The translations under genes and the position numbers were made by a program. A stretch of DNA of 62,121 bases from Sinomicrobium pectinilyticum (GTDB lineage Bacteria; Bacteroidota; Bacteroidia; Flavobacteriales; Flavobacteriaceae): positions 1 through 62,121 of the forward strand of contig NZ_RJTM01000110.1 of the NCBI RefSeq assembly GCF_003725735.1. The letters run 5' to 3'. This document shows, one piece after another, positions 9,371 through 17,859 of the stretch. Within the stretch, counting starts at the first letter, position 1; every line of letters begins with the position of its first letter. Under the pieces are notes generated by a model. It was not told the origin of the DNA. It saw nothing but the letters and a program-made list of their open reading frames with translations, and searched no databases.

Positions 9371-10828
9371 ATGAAAAGACTAATCGCTATCACCACAATC
9401 CTCCTTACCCTCTGTTCCTGTAATTCACCCAAAAAACAGGTATCCGTTCCGGAGCCTGCAGGCCCTGTTCCTTCGGAGGCTCAACTGGCCTGGCAGGAGA
9501 TGGAGTTGAATGCCTTTGTCCATTTTACCACCAATACGTTCACCGGTAAGGAATGGGGTTACGGAGACGAAAGCCCCTCCATATTCGCTCCTACCGGCAT
9601 TGATGTAAACCAATGGATAACCACTTTGAAAGAAGCCGGTTTTAAAGGTGTTATACTTACTACAAAGCACCACGATGGTTTTTGCCTGTGGCCAAGTAAG
9701 TACACCGAACATTCCGTTAAAAACAGTCCCTACAAAAACGGTAAAGGAGATATCGTAAAAGAAGTTTCCGAAGCCTGTAAACACCACGGCCTTAAATTCG
9801 GGATATACATGTCTCCGTGGGACCGTAACCGCGCCGACTACGGCGAACCGTCCTATATCGAATATTACCGCAACCAACTGGAAGAGCTTTTCACCAATTA
9901 CGGTCCCGCTTTTGAAATGTGGTTTGATGGTGCAAACGGTGGTGACGGCTATTACGGAGGTGCCAATGAAACCCGCAATATCGACAGACAAACTTATTAT
10001 GACTGGCCGGCCACACTGGATATGGTACGCAAAATACAGCCCGAACCGCAAGTGTTGTTTTTCAGTGACGCCGGACCGGATATTCGCTGGGTAGGTAATG
10101 AAAAAGGGCTGGCCGGAGAGACCAACTGGAATACCATTTCCAAGGACACTTTATATGCCGGAAAAGCCGGTATAGAAAAATTATTAGCCACAGGTTCCGA
10201 AGATGGAAAACAATGGATACCTGCCGAAGTTGATGTATCTATCCGCCCAGGCTGGTTCTACCATGAAGAAGAAGACTCCAAAGTAAAAACCGCCGAACAA
10301 TTATTTGATCTCTATCTGACTTCCGTGGGCCGGGGTTCTAATCTGCTACTCAATGTGCCTCCGGATAAACGTGGCCTCATCCACGAGAACGATGTGGAAG
10401 CCCTTCGCGGGTGGCGAAAACTACTGGACGAGACTTTTCGCACCAATCTGGCTTCCGGAGCTCCCGCAACAGCGACAGCGTATCGCGGAAATTCCCCGGA
10501 ATATGCGGCGACTAACGTAACTGACGGTAAAAAACAGACGTATTGGGCCACGGACGATGGTATTACCAACGCTTCCGTTGAAATTGATCTCGGGAAAGAA
10601 CAACAGGTCTCGTATATCCTTCTCCAGGAATATATTCCCCTGGGGCAAAGAGTCAAATCTTTCACTGTAGAAGTTCAACAGGGAAAAGACTGGAAAGAAA
10701 TAGCCGCTGCCACTACCATAGGGTATAAGCGCATACTGAAAACAGGAGCGGTAAGAACAGACAAAATACGCATTAATATTACAGGCGCCAAAGCATGCCC
10801 GTTAATCTCCAATATTGAAGTGTATTAG
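9371..10828 (+). CDS. GH29 alpha-L-fucosidase lipoprotein with F5/8 type C domain
   Basis: A second, different fucosidase of 485 residues. The ATG at 9371 gives a lipoprotein signal peptide (MKRLIAITTILLTLCSC). The frame also opens at an upstream TTG (9350), which I rejected. Catalytic-domain signatures are NAFVHFTTNTFTG, LTTKHHDGFCLWPSKYTEHS and FEMWFDGANG, with the nucleophile at Asp186. From about residue 355 the protein is a discoidin/F5-8C (CBM32-like) sugar-binding module. This layout resembles the GH29-B group, which favours alpha-1,3/1,4-linked fucose on branched acceptors, but that is inference from sequence look alone. It is the last gene of the PUL, separated from the convergent phosphatase gene by a terminator. 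Confidence 0.9.
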   Translation: MKRLIAITTILLTLCSCNSPKKQVSVPEPAGPVPSEAQLAWQEMELNAFVHFTTNTFTGKEWGYGDESPSIFAPTGIDVNQWITTLKEAGFKGVILTTKHHDGFCLWPSKYTEHSVKNSPYKNGKGDIVKEVSEACKHHGLKFGIYMSPWDRNRADYGEPSYIEYYRNQLEELFTNYGPAFEMWFDGANGGDGYYGGANETRNIDRQTYYDWPATLDMVRKIQPEPQVLFFSDAGPDIRWVGNEKGLAGETNWNTISKDTLYAGKAGIEKLLATGSEDGKQWIPAEVDVSIRPGWFYHEEEDSKVKTAEQLFDLYLTSVGRGSNLLLNVPPDKRGLIHENDVEALRGWRKLLDETFRTNLASGAPATATAYRGNSPEYAATNVTDGKKQTYWATDDGITNASVEIDLGKEQQVSYILLQEYIPLGQRVKSFTVEVQQGKDWKEIAAATTIGYKRILKTGAVRTDKIRINITGAKACPLISNIEVY

Positions 10829-10845
10829 ATCTCACAGATTGCAGG

Positions 10846-10888
10846 TTACAAGTTGCAGGTTCAACCAAACCAAACCTGCAACTTGTAA
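10846..10888. terminator. Bidirectional terminator between convergent genes
   Basis: A perfect 16-bp inverted repeat (10846-10861 and 10873-10888, TTACAAGTTGCAGGTT and its complement) surrounds an 11-nt loop. It lies 18 bp after the fucosidase stop and 17 bp before the end of the convergent phosphatase gene. No strong T-tract follows on either strand, so termination may rely on the stem itself or on Rho. Confidence 0.65.
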
Positions 10889-10905
10889 TTTATAAGCCGG
10901 GACAT

Positions 10906-12555
10906 TTAGTCCTCAATCTCTATTGCCTTCTGTACCGGATGGCCGGTGGTCCCGCTCGGAAATGCAATACCCAGAAGAACTGCAATGGTAGGAGCCACAT
11001 CGTTAATATGTGTTTCTCTAACCGTACTTTTCCCCTTTCTGATCCCCTTTCCGTAAAATAAAAGAGGAGTATGGGTATCGTAGTTTAAAGCAGAGCCATG
11101 TGTAGATCCGGTCCTGGGATAGGAGATTACCGCAGGTGCCAGTACAAAAAGTACGTCTCCCGATCTTTTCTGGTTGTACCCTCTTTGTAAGAGTGCGGTG
11201 ATCCTTTCCGTAAATTCCGCTTCCGTAAATACATGTGCCGCATATGCTTTCTCAACATCTTTATATTGCATCACCTCTTCTACCAGGTCATCCTGTATAT
11301 CCCGGATACGTAAATTATTTTCGCTGGCCACTTTGTGATCTATAAAGATCTGAAAATTGGATATATTGGCTATCAGCCCGTCCACACCGTATTTCTCTTT
11401 CGCAAATTCCTTCATGTGAATAGTAAAATTCAGCAGGTCAAAATATCCTCCCGGTATGTTTAGAGATTGCAGATAAGAAGGTACCTGTACTGCGGCATGG
11501 TCTGCCGTAAGAAAGACGGTATACTCTCCTTTCCCTACGCTTTCGTCAAGTGCAGAAAGAAGCCGGGCAAGGTCTTTATCCAGCCTCAGGTAAGTATCCT
11601 GTACTTCCTTGGAGTTTACCCCGAACCGGTGTCCTACATAATCTGTAGCCGAGAAACTTACCGCGAGAAAATCGGTAACATCATCCTGCCCGAGGTTTTC
11701 GCCGTCAAGGGCCGCAAGAGCGAAATCCACCGTCAGGCTGTTTCCGTAAGGAACCGACTTCAGTATGTCGTATCCGCCGTTATTTTTCATCAATTTACCC
11801 AGTTCATGAGGGAATGTCGGCGTTTTTTCCCCTTTAAAGGGGCCTTCATAAGGGTTATTATCCGGTCCGCTTTCGACATAGGTATCTATATCGTAAAGCG
11901 TGTTCCACGTAGTAACGTATTCCTTCACTTTACCGGACCGGTTAAATTTTTTCACCCACCCCGGAAGTTCATCTATATAATAAGAACTCGTTATCCACTT
12001 TCCTTCATCTTTACCATGAAACCAGTAAGCGGCATTAGCGGCATGACCTGCCGGCAGAATTGCCCCCCTGTCTTTCAGCGCCACTCCTATTACCTTACCA
12101 CGGAGTTCCGTGGCCAGTCGTAACTGGTCTGTTATGGTAGTGGTTTTCATCCGGTGCGGGGACATCTTTCCTGCATCCGACTGCGTACCAACAGACTGCC
12201 GCGTATCATCCTCAGCACAATATACCATTCTGTCCTGTTCCTTATCATACCAGTCATTCCCGATGATACCATGTATCGCCGGTGTCGTACCGCTATAAAC
12301 CGAAGCATGGCCCGGGCCTGTATAGGTTGGCGCATAATTATAATGGTTATTCCTGCAATTGAAGCCGTCATTTACCAGGCGCCTGAAGCCATCATTACCA
12401 TATTTTTCCCAGAATCTGGTAATATAATCGTACCGCATCTGGTCTACCACGATACCTACCACAAGTTTGGGTTTTGCGTAAGGAGTTTCTTCCGTTTGTG
12501 CTTTAGAACCGAAGGCTGCGAATACACATAATACCGCAGCTGCTAATTTTCTCAT
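10906..12555 (-). CDS. pafA: PafA-type alkaline phosphatase
   Basis: An exported alkaline phosphatase-superfamily enzyme of 549 residues. PafA enzymes hydrolyse phosphate monoesters in the periplasm and supply phosphate. I chose the ATG at 12555, which gives the signal peptide MRKLAAAVLCVFAAFGSKAQ; the frame is open 22 codons further upstream. Key residues match the PafA pattern: metal ligand Asp38 (GIVVDQMR), nucleophile Thr79 (PTYTGPGH), Asn100 (IIGNDWYD), and Lys161/Arg163 in ALKDRGAILPAGH. The Asn/Lys/Arg set distinguishes PafA from PhoA and from phosphodiesterase NPPs. A TADHAAV metal-binding segment and a C-terminal HGSALNYDTHTPLLFYG follow. The gene stands alone, divergent from mlaE. 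Confidence 0.88.
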   Translation of the reverse strand: MRKLAAAVLCVFAAFGSKAQTEETPYAKPKLVVGIVVDQMRYDYITRFWEKYGNDGFRRLVNDGFNCRNNHYNYAPTYTGPGHASVYSGTTPAIHGIIGNDWYDKEQDRMVYCAEDDTRQSVGTQSDAGKMSPHRMKTTTITDQLRLATELRGKVIGVALKDRGAILPAGHAANAAYWFHGKDEGKWITSSYYIDELPGWVKKFNRSGKVKEYVTTWNTLYDIDTYVESGPDNNPYEGPFKGEKTPTFPHELGKLMKNNGGYDILKSVPYGNSLTVDFALAALDGENLGQDDVTDFLAVSFSATDYVGHRFGVNSKEVQDTYLRLDKDLARLLSALDESVGKGEYTVFLTADHAAVQVPSYLQSLNIPGGYFDLLNFTIHMKEFAKEKYGVDGLIANISNFQIFIDHKVASENNLRIRDIQDDLVEEVMQYKDVEKAYAAHVFTEAEFTERITALLQRGYNQKRSGDVLFVLAPAVISYPRTGSTHGSALNYDTHTPLLFYGKGIRKGKSTVRETHINDVAPTIAVLLGIAFPSGTTGHPVQKAIEIED

Positions 12556-12717
12556 AACTTTTAAAATTTTTAAGACCCGTAAAAATAAATAGTTCTCACT
12601 AAAATCCCGTTCGCATTGCATTATTTAACGATATATCTTTTCACAAAAAAAATGATCTTCACAAAATAAACTGCCCAACATTATTTATTTTTACCTTAGT
12701 TGCTATATTTTTACCGT

Positions 12718-13455
12718 ATGAAGTATTTTGAAGCCATTGGCAAATATTTTTTAATGATACTAGAAGTTTTCAGGAGGCCTACCAAATGGTCTATCATGAA
12801 AACCCTCATCCTCAAAGAGATTGACGACCTGATATACGGTTCCCTGGGCATTGTAATTTTTATCTCGTTTTTTGTTGGCGGGGTGGTAGCCATACAGACT
12901 GCTTTAAATACCGATTCCCCTCTACTTCCAAAGTACCTGGTGGGCTTTGCCACACGGCAATCGGTAATACTGGAATTCGCCCCGACCTTTATCTCTATAA
13001 TCATGGCCGGTAAAATAGGCTCTTATATAACTTCCAGTATTGGTACTATGCGTGTTACCGAACAGATCGACGCCCTGGAAGTAATGGGAATTAACGCCTT
13101 GAATTACCTGGTATTTCCAAAAATAGTAGCCTTGCTCCTGTACCCCTTCGTAATATCCATATCCATGTACCTGGGAATTTTGGGAGGCTGGACTGCAAGT
13201 GTTCTGGGAGGGTTTAATACCAGTACACAATTTATCGAGGGGCTTCAGATAGACTTTAAGCCTTATCACGTTTTTTACGCTTTTTCTAAGACCTTTATTT
13301 TTGCCTTTATACTGGCTACAATACCCTCTTATCATGGGTTTTATATGCAAGGGGGAGCACTGGAGGTCGGTAAAGCCAGTACCACTTCTTTTGTATGGAC
13401 CAGCGTGGTAATCATTATCATTAATTATATTCTCACTCAAATGTTACTCGGCTGA
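12718..13455 (+). CDS. mlaE: MlaE-family ABC transporter permease
   Basis: A 245-residue inner-membrane permease of the MlaE/YrbE family, which moves phospholipids between inner and outer membranes. I see a short amphipathic start and about five membrane segments (for example LGIVIFISFFVGGVVAIQTA). The conserved MlaE regions FAPTFISIIMAGKIGSYITS and RVTEQIDALEVMGI are both present. The ATG at 12718 (MKYFEAIGK) is preferred over an upstream TTG at 12700. Its TGA overlaps the ATG of the ATPase gene (TGATG), so the two are translationally coupled. No MlaD/MCE, MlaB or MlaC gene is nearby. Confidence 0.9.
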   Translation: MKYFEAIGKYFLMILEVFRRPTKWSIMKTLILKEIDDLIYGSLGIVIFISFFVGGVVAIQTALNTDSPLLPKYLVGFATRQSVILEFAPTFISIIMAGKIGSYITSSIGTMRVTEQIDALEVMGINALNYLVFPKIVALLLYPFVISISMYLGILGGWTASVLGGFNTSTQFIEGLQIDFKPYHVFYAFSKTFIFAFILATIPSYHGFYMQGGALEVGKASTTSFVWTSVVIIIINYILTQMLLG

Positions 13456-14222
13456 TGATTGTTGTAGAAAACTTACATAAATATTTTGACGGCGAACCTA
13501 TTTTAAAGGGTATATCCACCTCTTTTGAAAAAGGCAAGACAAACCTTGTCATCGGGCAAAGCGGATCGGGAAAAACAGTTTTTTTAAAGTCGTTACTGGG
13601 TCTTTTTACCCCGGAGGAAGGTAATATCATATACAATGGCGAGACCTATTCCGAAATGGATGACAGCCAAAAACGCGATCTGAGACAAAAAATGGGCATG
13701 GTATTCCAGGGAAGCGCCCTTTTTGATTCCATGACTGTGGAAGAAAATGTGATGTTCCCCCTGCGGATGTTCACGAATGATCCCATAAGTGAAATGCAGG
13801 AAAGGGTAGATTTTGTGCTCAACAGGGTAAACCTTACGGATGCCCATCATAAATTCCCCTCGGAAATTTCAGGGGGAATGCAAAAAAGAGTGGCCATTGC
13901 CAGGGCAATCGTCAATAAGCCGCAATATCTCTTTTGTGATGAGCCCAATTCGGGACTGGACCCGAAAACGGCAATCGTAATTGACAATCTCGTGCAGGAG
14001 ATCACCCGGGAGTACGACATAACCACGATAATAAACACACACGATATGAACTCCGTAATGGAAATCGGGGAAAAAATCATTTTTCTGAAAGATGGTTATA
14101 AAGCCTGGGAAGGCAGTAACAAGGAGATTTTCAAGACTGATAATGAAGCGGTGACTAACTTTGTATACTCTTCTGAGCTCTTTAAAAAAGTCCGCCAGAT
14201 GTATATCGAGGAGAGAAACTGA
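13455..14222 (+). CDS. mlaF: MlaF-family ABC transporter ATP-binding protein
   Basis: A 255-residue ATPase that would power the adjacent MlaE permease. Walker A is GQSGSGKT (about 36-43), the Q-loop region is MGMVFQGSALFDSMTV, the signature is SGGMQKRVAIARAI, and Walker B is YLFCDEPNSGLDP. The start overlaps the mlaE stop by one base. A strong terminator at 14235-14280 ends the pair. Cytoplasmic, peripheral to the inner membrane. The family assignment is firm; phospholipid transport is inferred from the family and the partner gene. Confidence 0.92.
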   Translation: MIVVENLHKYFDGEPILKGISTSFEKGKTNLVIGQSGSGKTVFLKSLLGLFTPEEGNIIYNGETYSEMDDSQKRDLRQKMGMVFQGSALFDSMTVEENVMFPLRMFTNDPISEMQERVDFVLNRVNLTDAHHKFPSEISGGMQKRVAIARAIVNKPQYLFCDEPNSGLDPKTAIVIDNLVQEITREYDITTIINTHDMNSVMEIGEKIIFLKDGYKAWEGSNKEIFKTDNEAVTNFVYSSELFKKVRQMYIEERN

Positions 14223-14234
14223 CAAAAATTACGG

Positions 14235-14280
14235 ATGAGATCGGGGAGCGAATTTCCGTCGCCCCCGATCTCATTTTTCT
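14235..14280. terminator. Rho-independent terminator of mlaEF
   Basis: Arms ATGAGATCGGGG (14235-14246) and CCCCGATCTCAT (14263-14274) form a 12-bp GC-rich stem directly followed by TTTTCT. On the opposite strand the hairpin is followed by AATTTTTGTC, so it could once have ended the convergent DUF389 gene as well. A MITE-like element now lies between the hairpin and that gene. Confidence 0.85.
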
Positions 14281-14283
14281 TTA

Positions 14284-14444
14284 GGGCCTGTTAACACTAC
14301 CAGAAAAGATGGATTTTTTGAGTATATTTTTTGTCTATCGAGGCATTTTTGACAAGTTTGGCAGCGCCAAATGAGGAAAAAATAACAAAGAGAGGCAGAA
14401 AATAGGCCAAAAAGCTGCTTTGAGTGTGTAGTGTTAATAGGCCC
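14284..14444. mobile_element. 161-bp MITE-like element with TA target duplication
   Basis: The element starts GGGCCTGTTAACACTAC (14284-14300) and ends GTAGTGTTAATAGGCCC (14428-14444). These are terminal inverted repeats matching at 16 of 17 positions. TA dinucleotides flank it (14282-14283 and 14445-14446), as expected for IS630/Tc1-mariner or IS5/IS427-type transposases. The interior is AT-rich and has no open frame of useful length, so it would need a transposase from elsewhere. The right end lies inside the stop codon of the DUF389 gene. The family assignment is inference; the repeats and the TA flanks are seen directly. No second copy was noticed in this window. Confidence 0.7.
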
Positions 14445-15913
14445 TAGTTCAATTGCTTTATTTCAACTTTATCGTTAGATGTTTTTAGCTGTAACCAATT
14501 CTTCAATTTCTCAAATTCCTTTTCACGCTGGGCTCTGGAAGCTGATTCCTTCCATTTCACGGTAAATGCGGGCACCGTATCCATGGTAGCAAAATCCGTT
14601 CTGATTTCATTGGAAAAACCAAATTCTCCTACTCCATCATACAAGACTTTGGCTTCTCTACTGAGTTTTGCGAAATCCACATTGTAGGTAAGCTTCCGGA
14701 GCCTTTCCACTTCGTCTTCCAGGAAACGGATTTTCTCTGCACTGTTTAACAGATCTTTTTTACTCGATTCATACAGTTCATGCACGTAATTATACTTCTG
14801 TTCCGAGTCGCTTTGTCCGCCCTGTACAATACGGAGTTCTGCATTCTTCAGTGCAGGATAATCTGCTTGCTTTTGGTTCTCCCAGGTATTTATAACATTG
14901 GTCGGAATAACTTCATCACCCATAAAAACAAGCTCTATCGTAGACTTCCCGTCCCTTTTATAATTTATTTCGGAAAGGTTCTCCAGAAACATGCCTCCTT
15001 TCGAAAACTCATAAGGTCTCACTACCGTATGAATAAATTTCCTGGCGTCGTTACGGAACCTGGATTCTTTCCATACATTAAAAAAAGTATATCCGGCAGG
15101 GATCATAACAATAACGGCTATCAGGGAAGCAATGCGGGAAATAAGCCTTCTCCTTGCCGAATTCACATACCTGACCATGGGAAATCTCAGTATTTTGAGC
15201 ACCAGGAATGTTGCCAGGCCTATGAATATGGTGTTGATAAGAAAAAGGTACATCGCCCCCATAGCGTATTCCCAGTTCCCGATAGCCAGGCCGAAACCTA
15301 CCGTACAAAGCGGCGGCATTAAAGCCGTGGCTATGGCCACCCCAAAGATTACGCTGGCAATAGTTCCTTTCTTCGCACGGGCTATAACCAGCGCCAGGCC
15401 ACCGAAAAAGGCAATGAGAACATCGCGTATATCCGGTGCGGTCCGCGCCAGTAATTCGGAAGATTCGTCACGTAACGGGAAAAACCGGAAGAAGAGAAAA
15501 GCAGTAATGATACTTAGCCCCACCATAACCAGAAAGTTCTTCACGGATCTTCTCAGGGTATCCACATCATTAATGGCAATAGACATCCCCATACCCAGGA
15601 TGGGTCCCATGAGCGGGGATATTAACATCGCTCCGATAACTACCGCCGTAGAGTTGGCATTTAATCCCACCGACGCTATAAATATGGAACAAATCAAAAT
15701 CCACGAGTTGTGCCCTTTAAACGGAATGTCATTTTTAATATGCTCTATGGTTGTTTCCTGGTCCGTATTGGAACGAATGTCCAGAAGTTCCCCGAAAAAG
15801 GTTTTGAGACTACCTAGTAAACCCGAAAAATCCTTTTTTACATTTTCAGTACTACTGTTCTGGCCGCCTTCCTTTTCTTCAGGCTGTGCCAAAGGTTTTT
15901 GATTCTCTTGCAT
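14444..15913 (-). CDS. DUF389 family membrane protein
   Basis: A 489-residue protein of unknown function. The hydrophobic DUF389 core (about 75-270) holds several membrane helices, with the typical NANSTAVVIGAMLISPLMGP and GVAIATALMPPLC segments. After a last helix (IASLIAVIVMIPAGYTFFN) comes a soluble periplasmic-type domain with a coiled-coil stretch (SAEKIRFLEDEVERLRK). The N-terminus is acidic and low-complexity. The start is 6 bp after the mannose-1-phosphate guanylyltransferase stop, so the two are co-transcribed. The TAG stop is completed by the end of the MITE at 14284-14444. Removing the element and one TA restores a TAA at the same codon, so the protein is intact. Confidence 0.85.
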   Translation of the reverse strand: MQENQKPLAQPEEKEGGQNSSTENVKKDFSGLLGSLKTFFGELLDIRSNTDQETTIEHIKNDIPFKGHNSWILICSIFIASVGLNANSTAVVIGAMLISPLMGPILGMGMSIAINDVDTLRRSVKNFLVMVGLSIITAFLFFRFFPLRDESSELLARTAPDIRDVLIAFFGGLALVIARAKKGTIASVIFGVAIATALMPPLCTVGFGLAIGNWEYAMGAMYLFLINTIFIGLATFLVLKILRFPMVRYVNSARRRLISRIASLIAVIVMIPAGYTFFNVWKESRFRNDARKFIHTVVRPYEFSKGGMFLENLSEINYKRDGKSTIELVFMGDEVIPTNVINTWENQKQADYPALKNAELRIVQGGQSDSEQKYNYVHELYESSKKDLLNSAEKIRFLEDEVERLRKLTYNVDFAKLSREAKVLYDGVGEFGFSNEIRTDFATMDTVPAFTVKWKESASRAQREKEFEKLKNWLQLKTSNDKVEIKQLN

Positions 15914-15919
15914 ACATTG

Positions 15920-17014
15920 TTATATTAAATCTTCTCCAAACTTTTGTTTTACTTTTTGCAACACTTCTTTAATGTTCTGCTCTTTTTGCTTGGGGTAGAT
16001 TAATAATACTTTCTTTTTTTCGATAACAATGTAATCATCCAGGCCGTCGATCACCACGAGTTTCTTTCCACTGGTACGGATCATATTGTTCCCGGCATTT
16101 TCAATAAGCGTCCTGGCGTTAACCACGGCATTACCTGCATCGTCTTTGGGGAGTTTTTCATAGAGCGAGCCCCAGGTACCCAGATCGTTCCAGTCAAAAC
16201 CGGCGGGTAATACATGTATATTATCCGAAGTTTCTAAAATAGCATAATCTATGGAGATATTCTCTGCCTTGGCATAATTTTTCCGGATAAAGGTCCGTTC
16301 GGCCAGAGTATTGTATTTGGACTTCCCCTTTAAAAATAACCGGTACATGTCCGGTTGAAGGTTTTCAAAAGCCCGCAAAATACTTTTTGCGCTCCAGATA
16401 AATATACCAGCATTCCACAAGTAATTTCCTTGTTTCAGGAATTCTTTTGCCCTTTCATAATCCGGCTTCTCCGTAAATTTCACTACCTGACAAATGCCGT
16501 CATTTTCCGTTCCCGATGCCTTATCATATTCGATATAACCATATCCCGTATTGGGAAAGGCAGGGGTAATACCCAAGGTCATCAGTATATCTTTCTCCAG
16601 GCATGCCGTAAAGCAGCGCTTTACATCCTCTGCAAATGTTTCTTCGTCTTCTATCCAGTGGTCACTGGGAGCTACGAGGATAACGGCATCCGGATTTTCC
16701 TTTTGTATTTTCATGGAAGCATAAAGGATACAGGGGGCTGTATTTCGCATGGCAGGTTCCAGCAATATCTGTCCGGGGTTCGCCCGGGGCAACTGTTCCA
16801 GTACGAGGTCCTTATAGCGCTCGTGAGTAAGTATACAGATATTCTCTTCGGGGATGATATGGCTTAACCGCTTAAAGGTCTTCTGGATAAGGGTCTCACC
16901 TGTTCCCAGCATATCGTGGAACTGTTTGGGCAATTCCGTAGTACTGACGGGCCAGAAACGGGAACCGATCCCTCCGGCCATTAATATTGCGTAGTAATTT
17001 TTATTCAATTTCAA
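15920..17014 (-). CDS. manC: Mannose-1-phosphate guanylyltransferase
   Basis: Makes GDP-mannose from mannose-1-phosphate and GTP, for surface polysaccharide and for GDP-fucose synthesis. The 364-residue protein has the nucleotidyltransferase signature AGGIGSRFWP at 13-22, then LPKQFHDMLG, VAPSDHWI (metal-binding Asp) and FTEKPDYERAKEFL. It lacks the C-terminal phosphomannose isomerase domain found in bifunctional ManC/AlgA proteins, so it is a single-function enzyme. It is followed closely by the DUF389 gene (6 bp) and preceded by the SprT-like gene in the same direction. Cytoplasmic. The enzyme assignment is secure; the symbol is the usual one for the activity. Confidence 0.9.
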   Translation of the reverse strand: MKLNKNYYAILMAGGIGSRFWPVSTTELPKQFHDMLGTGETLIQKTFKRLSHIIPEENICILTHERYKDLVLEQLPRANPGQILLEPAMRNTAPCILYASMKIQKENPDAVILVAPSDHWIEDEETFAEDVKRCFTACLEKDILMTLGITPAFPNTGYGYIEYDKASGTENDGICQVVKFTEKPDYERAKEFLKQGNYLWNAGIFIWSAKSILRAFENLQPDMYRLFLKGKSKYNTLAERTFIRKNYAKAENISIDYAILETSDNIHVLPAGFDWNDLGTWGSLYEKLPKDDAGNAVVNARTLIENAGNNMIRTSGKKLVVIDGLDDYIVIEKKKVLLIYPKQKEQNIKEVLQKVKQKFGEDLI

Positions 17015-17172
17015 AATAGTTTATCCGGTAGTTTATAGTTTGACGGTCGGGCTCCAAGGGTACGGACATCAATCCTTCTCATGTCCGGGATTTTACCCGT
17101 CTTTTTACAAACATCCTATTATATATTTGGGTACTGCCATACTTACCGATAAAAATCAGGGAAGGTCTCTGT

Positions 17173-17775
17173 CTACAGATCAGGTAATAATTCTACCTCT
17201 GCATTGGGATTAAACAGGTAGATCTTTCCGGATGATACTTCCACACATTCGTACCGTTTTATTTTTTTATGCCCCTTGCGGAATATCCTCCCGTTATATA
17301 TACGAAAAAAACTTCCTAAAGGGAGTTCAAATATATAATTTTTATCGTTTTCCGGATCGAATTGCTTTAAAGCCAGTGCTAATGATGCGTCCGTATCGCT
17401 GCTCGCCCGGGGATTCCTGAAATGGCGTGCCAGCAAAGACAGCAGGCTGTCCGGAAAAACCGCCGGGTTCAAAAAGGGTAGCATTAACTTCCGGAATGTC
17501 GATTTCCACTCCGCCCCGTGCGGTTTGATATTCCCTCCGTATTCCCGGAAAGCCACTAAATGGGCCACTTCGTGCACGAGGGTAATGAGGAACTTATATT
17601 TGTTCAGACTTGCATTTACCGTAATCTGGTGCATCCCTCCCGGCAAACGCCGGTAATCCCCGTGCCGGGTAACCCGCTCATTGACGATCTTAAGATAAAC
17701 GCCGTTACTCCGGATCAGATCAAAACAAGGGTCTACTGCTCTCTCCGGCAGGTATTTTTGCAAAATATCCTTCAC
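17173..17775 (-). CDS. SprT-like domain protein (zinc metalloprotease fold)
   Basis: A 200-residue cytoplasmic protein with an HExxH zinc site: HEVAH at 68-72 and a candidate third ligand His86 in KPHGAEWKSTF, as in SprT/Spartan proteins. In eukaryotes Spartan cuts DNA-protein crosslinks; bacterial SprT-like proteins are poorly studied. The C-terminal third (FRIYNGRIFRKGHKKIKRYE) is basic and may bind nucleic acid, although the zinc-ribbon cysteines of some relatives are not evident. It follows the SDR gene by 84 bp. A perfect palindrome at 17809-17823 lies 33 bp upstream of its start. Confidence 0.8.
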   Translation of the reverse strand: MKDILQKYLPERAVDPCFDLIRSNGVYLKIVNERVTRHGDYRRLPGGMHQITVNASLNKYKFLITLVHEVAHLVAFREYGGNIKPHGAEWKSTFRKLMLPFLNPAVFPDSLLSLLARHFRNPRASSDTDASLALALKQFDPENDKNYIFELPLGSFFRIYNGRIFRKGHKKIKRYECVEVSSGKIYLFNPNAEVELLPDL

Positions 17776-17808
17776 TGTATGATCTCCATGTTTATCCTGT
17801 AACCGTAT

Positions 17809-17823
17809 CGCTAACTGTTAGCG
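17809..17823. promoter_or_regulatory. Perfect palindrome upstream of the SprT-like gene
   Basis: CGCTAACTGTTAGCG reads the same on both strands apart from its central base. It sits between the SDR stop and the SprT start, and no T-tract follows on the minus strand, so an operator is more likely than a terminator. No regulator is assigned. Confidence 0.4.
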
Positions 17824-17859
17824 TCTGCATAATATTACAAAAAATCGAAATTTCAAAAA

